Shown piece by piece: positions 41,187 to 42,302 of a stretch of DNA of 42,302 nucleotides. The position numbers and the translations under genes were made by a program. The notes below the pieces were generated by a model. The model searched no databases and had not been told where the DNA came from. It saw only the letters and a program-made list of their open reading frames with translations. This stretch comes from Oligoflexia bacterium (GTDB lineage: Bacteria > Bdellovibrionota > Bacteriovoracia > Bacteriovoracales > Bacteriovoracaceae): NCBI GenBank assembly GCA_015231955.1, contig JADGAN010000043.1:1-42302 (forward strand), read 5' to 3'. Within the stretch, counting starts at the first letter, position 1. Every line of letters starts with the position of its first letter.

Positions 41187-41234
41187 AAGATTGGAAGCAG
41201 TAAAAAAGCGAAATTATCTCTTGGAAAAAGAAGT

Positions 41235-41338
41235 TAGTTCGAGACTCCCACCAAGGATGATTAGTTTAATGATAAATCAATCCCTTGGGCCAGACTTTCG
41301 ATCATGCTGGTTCGATAATCGTCCACTAAAGGGCACCA
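41235..41338 (+). repeat. Dispersed repeat copy C
   Basis: The longest copy: TAGTTCGAGACTCCCACCAA, a variable middle, CTTGGGCCAGACTTTCGATC, then the 28-base block (41311-41338) identical to copy A and ending GGGCACCA. A truncated chemoreceptor coding sequence begins immediately after it, so this copy may mark a recombination joint. Confidence 0.75.
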
Positions 41339-41347
41339 AAGTTTGAC

Positions 41348-42118
41348 TCTTATCCCTTCGTGCTGGAACACACCGCTGCTGCGGCAGAAGAAGCTAGTGT
41401 CAATAGTGTTTCGGTCGCTGCAAGTGTTGAGGAAGCCTCAACCAATCTCTCCTCTGCTGCCAGTGCTACTGAAGAGATGAGTGCTACGATTGGAGAAATC
41501 GCGACGAACGCTGAGAAAGCAAAGATGATAAGTTCAGATGCTGCAAGCCAAGCAACCCATATCTCTGCCATTATGAAAAAACTTGGTGAGGCCGCCGAAG
41601 AGATCGGGAAGGTGATTGAAACGATTACTGAAATATCTTCTCAAACTAATTTGCTAGCACTCAATGCTACCATAGAAGCGGCCCGTGCTGGGGCGGCCGG
41701 AAAAGGTTTTGCAGTTGTTGCAAATGAGATTAAAGAATTAGCAAAACAAACGACAGAAGCAACCGATGATATGAAGGAAAAAATTATTGGGGTTCAAACC
41801 AATGCAACTGGCGCAATTTTCAATATAGAAAAGATCACCACAATTATTGCTGACGCTGGAAATATCGTCACCAACATTGCCACTGCGATCGAAGAGCAGT
41901 CGGCAGTTACTAAAGATGTGGCGCAAGCTAATACCACCATTGTCTCGGTTGGTTGGACAATTCAAGGTTTGAGAGAAAGTAAACTTGGAGTGAATATGAG
42001 TTGGCAAGATGATGGCGTTGATGGATTGCTAGTAGCAAGGTTCGTCTTGAATCATGCAAAATTTGGCATCGATGCAAAGATGGTACAAGAAGTGGACTCT
42101 AACTACTATTCTTCCTAG
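41348..42118 (+). pseudogene. N-terminally truncated methyl-accepting chemotaxis protein
   Basis: About 250 residues of the cytoplasmic signalling domain of a chemoreceptor. The hairpin tip [20 protein letters not shown] followed by [20 protein letters not shown] is unmistakable, flanked by Ala/Glu-rich heptads. There is no sensor domain, membrane helix or HAMP. The frame opens only after a stop at 41327-41329 inside repeat copy C, and the first available start is GTG at 41360 with no ribosome-binding site. After the signalling domain an extra 45 residues ([14 protein letters not shown]...) do not look like a chemoreceptor. I read it as a gene whose 5' half was lost at the repeat. From 42119 to the window end no feature can be supported. 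Confidence 0.7.
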
Positions 42119-42302
42119 GTTGGAGCAAAAAGCGCTACATGCGTTCTGTCTTTTATCAGATAAAACCTCAATAAAACGTAACTTATATGGACTCGCCGTA
42201 AATGCAAGAAAAAATTCTAATTTAATAGCAAAATAAAAATAATCGCTGCCATATATCCGGCCTATCTTTATTGGGATTCAGTTCCCTGTGGCCCTGATGG
42301 AA

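Noticed and set aside
34210-42302. Complete integrative element or prophage inserted at tRNA-Leu
   Set aside because: No integrase, phage gene or full-length direct repeat of the tRNA end is visible; only short repeat similarity supports it.
42119-42302. Possible coding sequence running off the right edge
   Set aside because: Short frames exist on both strands but none has a recognisable motif, and the window ends before a judgement is possible.

Overview
The window reads as chromosome of a Gram-negative, probably facultative, free-living bacterium. Supporting evidence: signal-peptide proteins ending in a predicted outer-membrane barrel, a lipoprotein, PilZ and chemoreceptor sequences, and bacteriohemerythrin. 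A complete run of mevalonate-pathway genes, a group 3b-like [NiFe] hydrogenase and a quinol NO reductase point to a deltaproteobacterium-like or Bdellovibrionota/Bacteriovoracales-like lineage. That placement is an inference from gene content, not a phylogenetic result.

Layout. 1-3.9 kb: transposase-like debris, a quinol-dependent nitric oxide reductase, the tail of a polyferredoxin gene and tRNA-His. 3.9-6.9 kb (minus): GDP-mannose dehydratase-like, polyprenol-phosphate mannosyltransferase-like and GT87-like membrane transferase genes. 7.0-7.9 kb (plus): a PilZ-bacteriohemerythrin pair with candidate FliA-type promoters. 7.9-13.9 kb (minus): a tightly coupled five-gene operon. A divergent acyl-CoA carboxyltransferase homologue and a gutted biotin-carboxylase homologue bracket a UbiA-family phosphoribosyltransferase-like protein, a GT39-like transferase and a GT4 transferase. 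I consider this the most unusual arrangement here.

14.0-22.9 kb (plus): a secreted metallopeptidase with a predicted C-terminal barrel, trigger factor with an eroded PPIase domain, a Nudix hydrolase, a 1069-aa exported protein with nucleotidyltransferase-like and possible ADP-ribosyltransferase-like segments plus a terminal glycine zipper, and a rubrerythrin-like protein. 22.9-27.4 kb (minus): hydB-hydG-hydD-hydA, then an intrinsic terminator and the maturation protease. A CRP-type palindrome lies upstream of hydB. 27.9-34.1 kb (minus): RsmI-like methyltransferase, type 2 IPP isomerase, class II HMG-CoA reductase, phosphomevalonate kinase-like, diphosphomevalonate decarboxylase and mevalonate kinase. 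Together these would carry HMG-CoA to IPP/DMAPP; HMG-CoA synthase and thiolase are not in the window.

34.2-42.3 kb: tRNA-Leu followed by an accessory-looking region. It holds a PIN toxin-antitoxin-like pair, a PadR/HAAS/DUF4097 operon with a perfect operator-like palindrome on its start codon, three decayed or broken genes, and three copies of a dispersed repeat. Two of the copies end in the same eight bases as the tRNA-Leu gene. This suggests repeated insertion and deletion next to the tRNA, but no integrase is visible.
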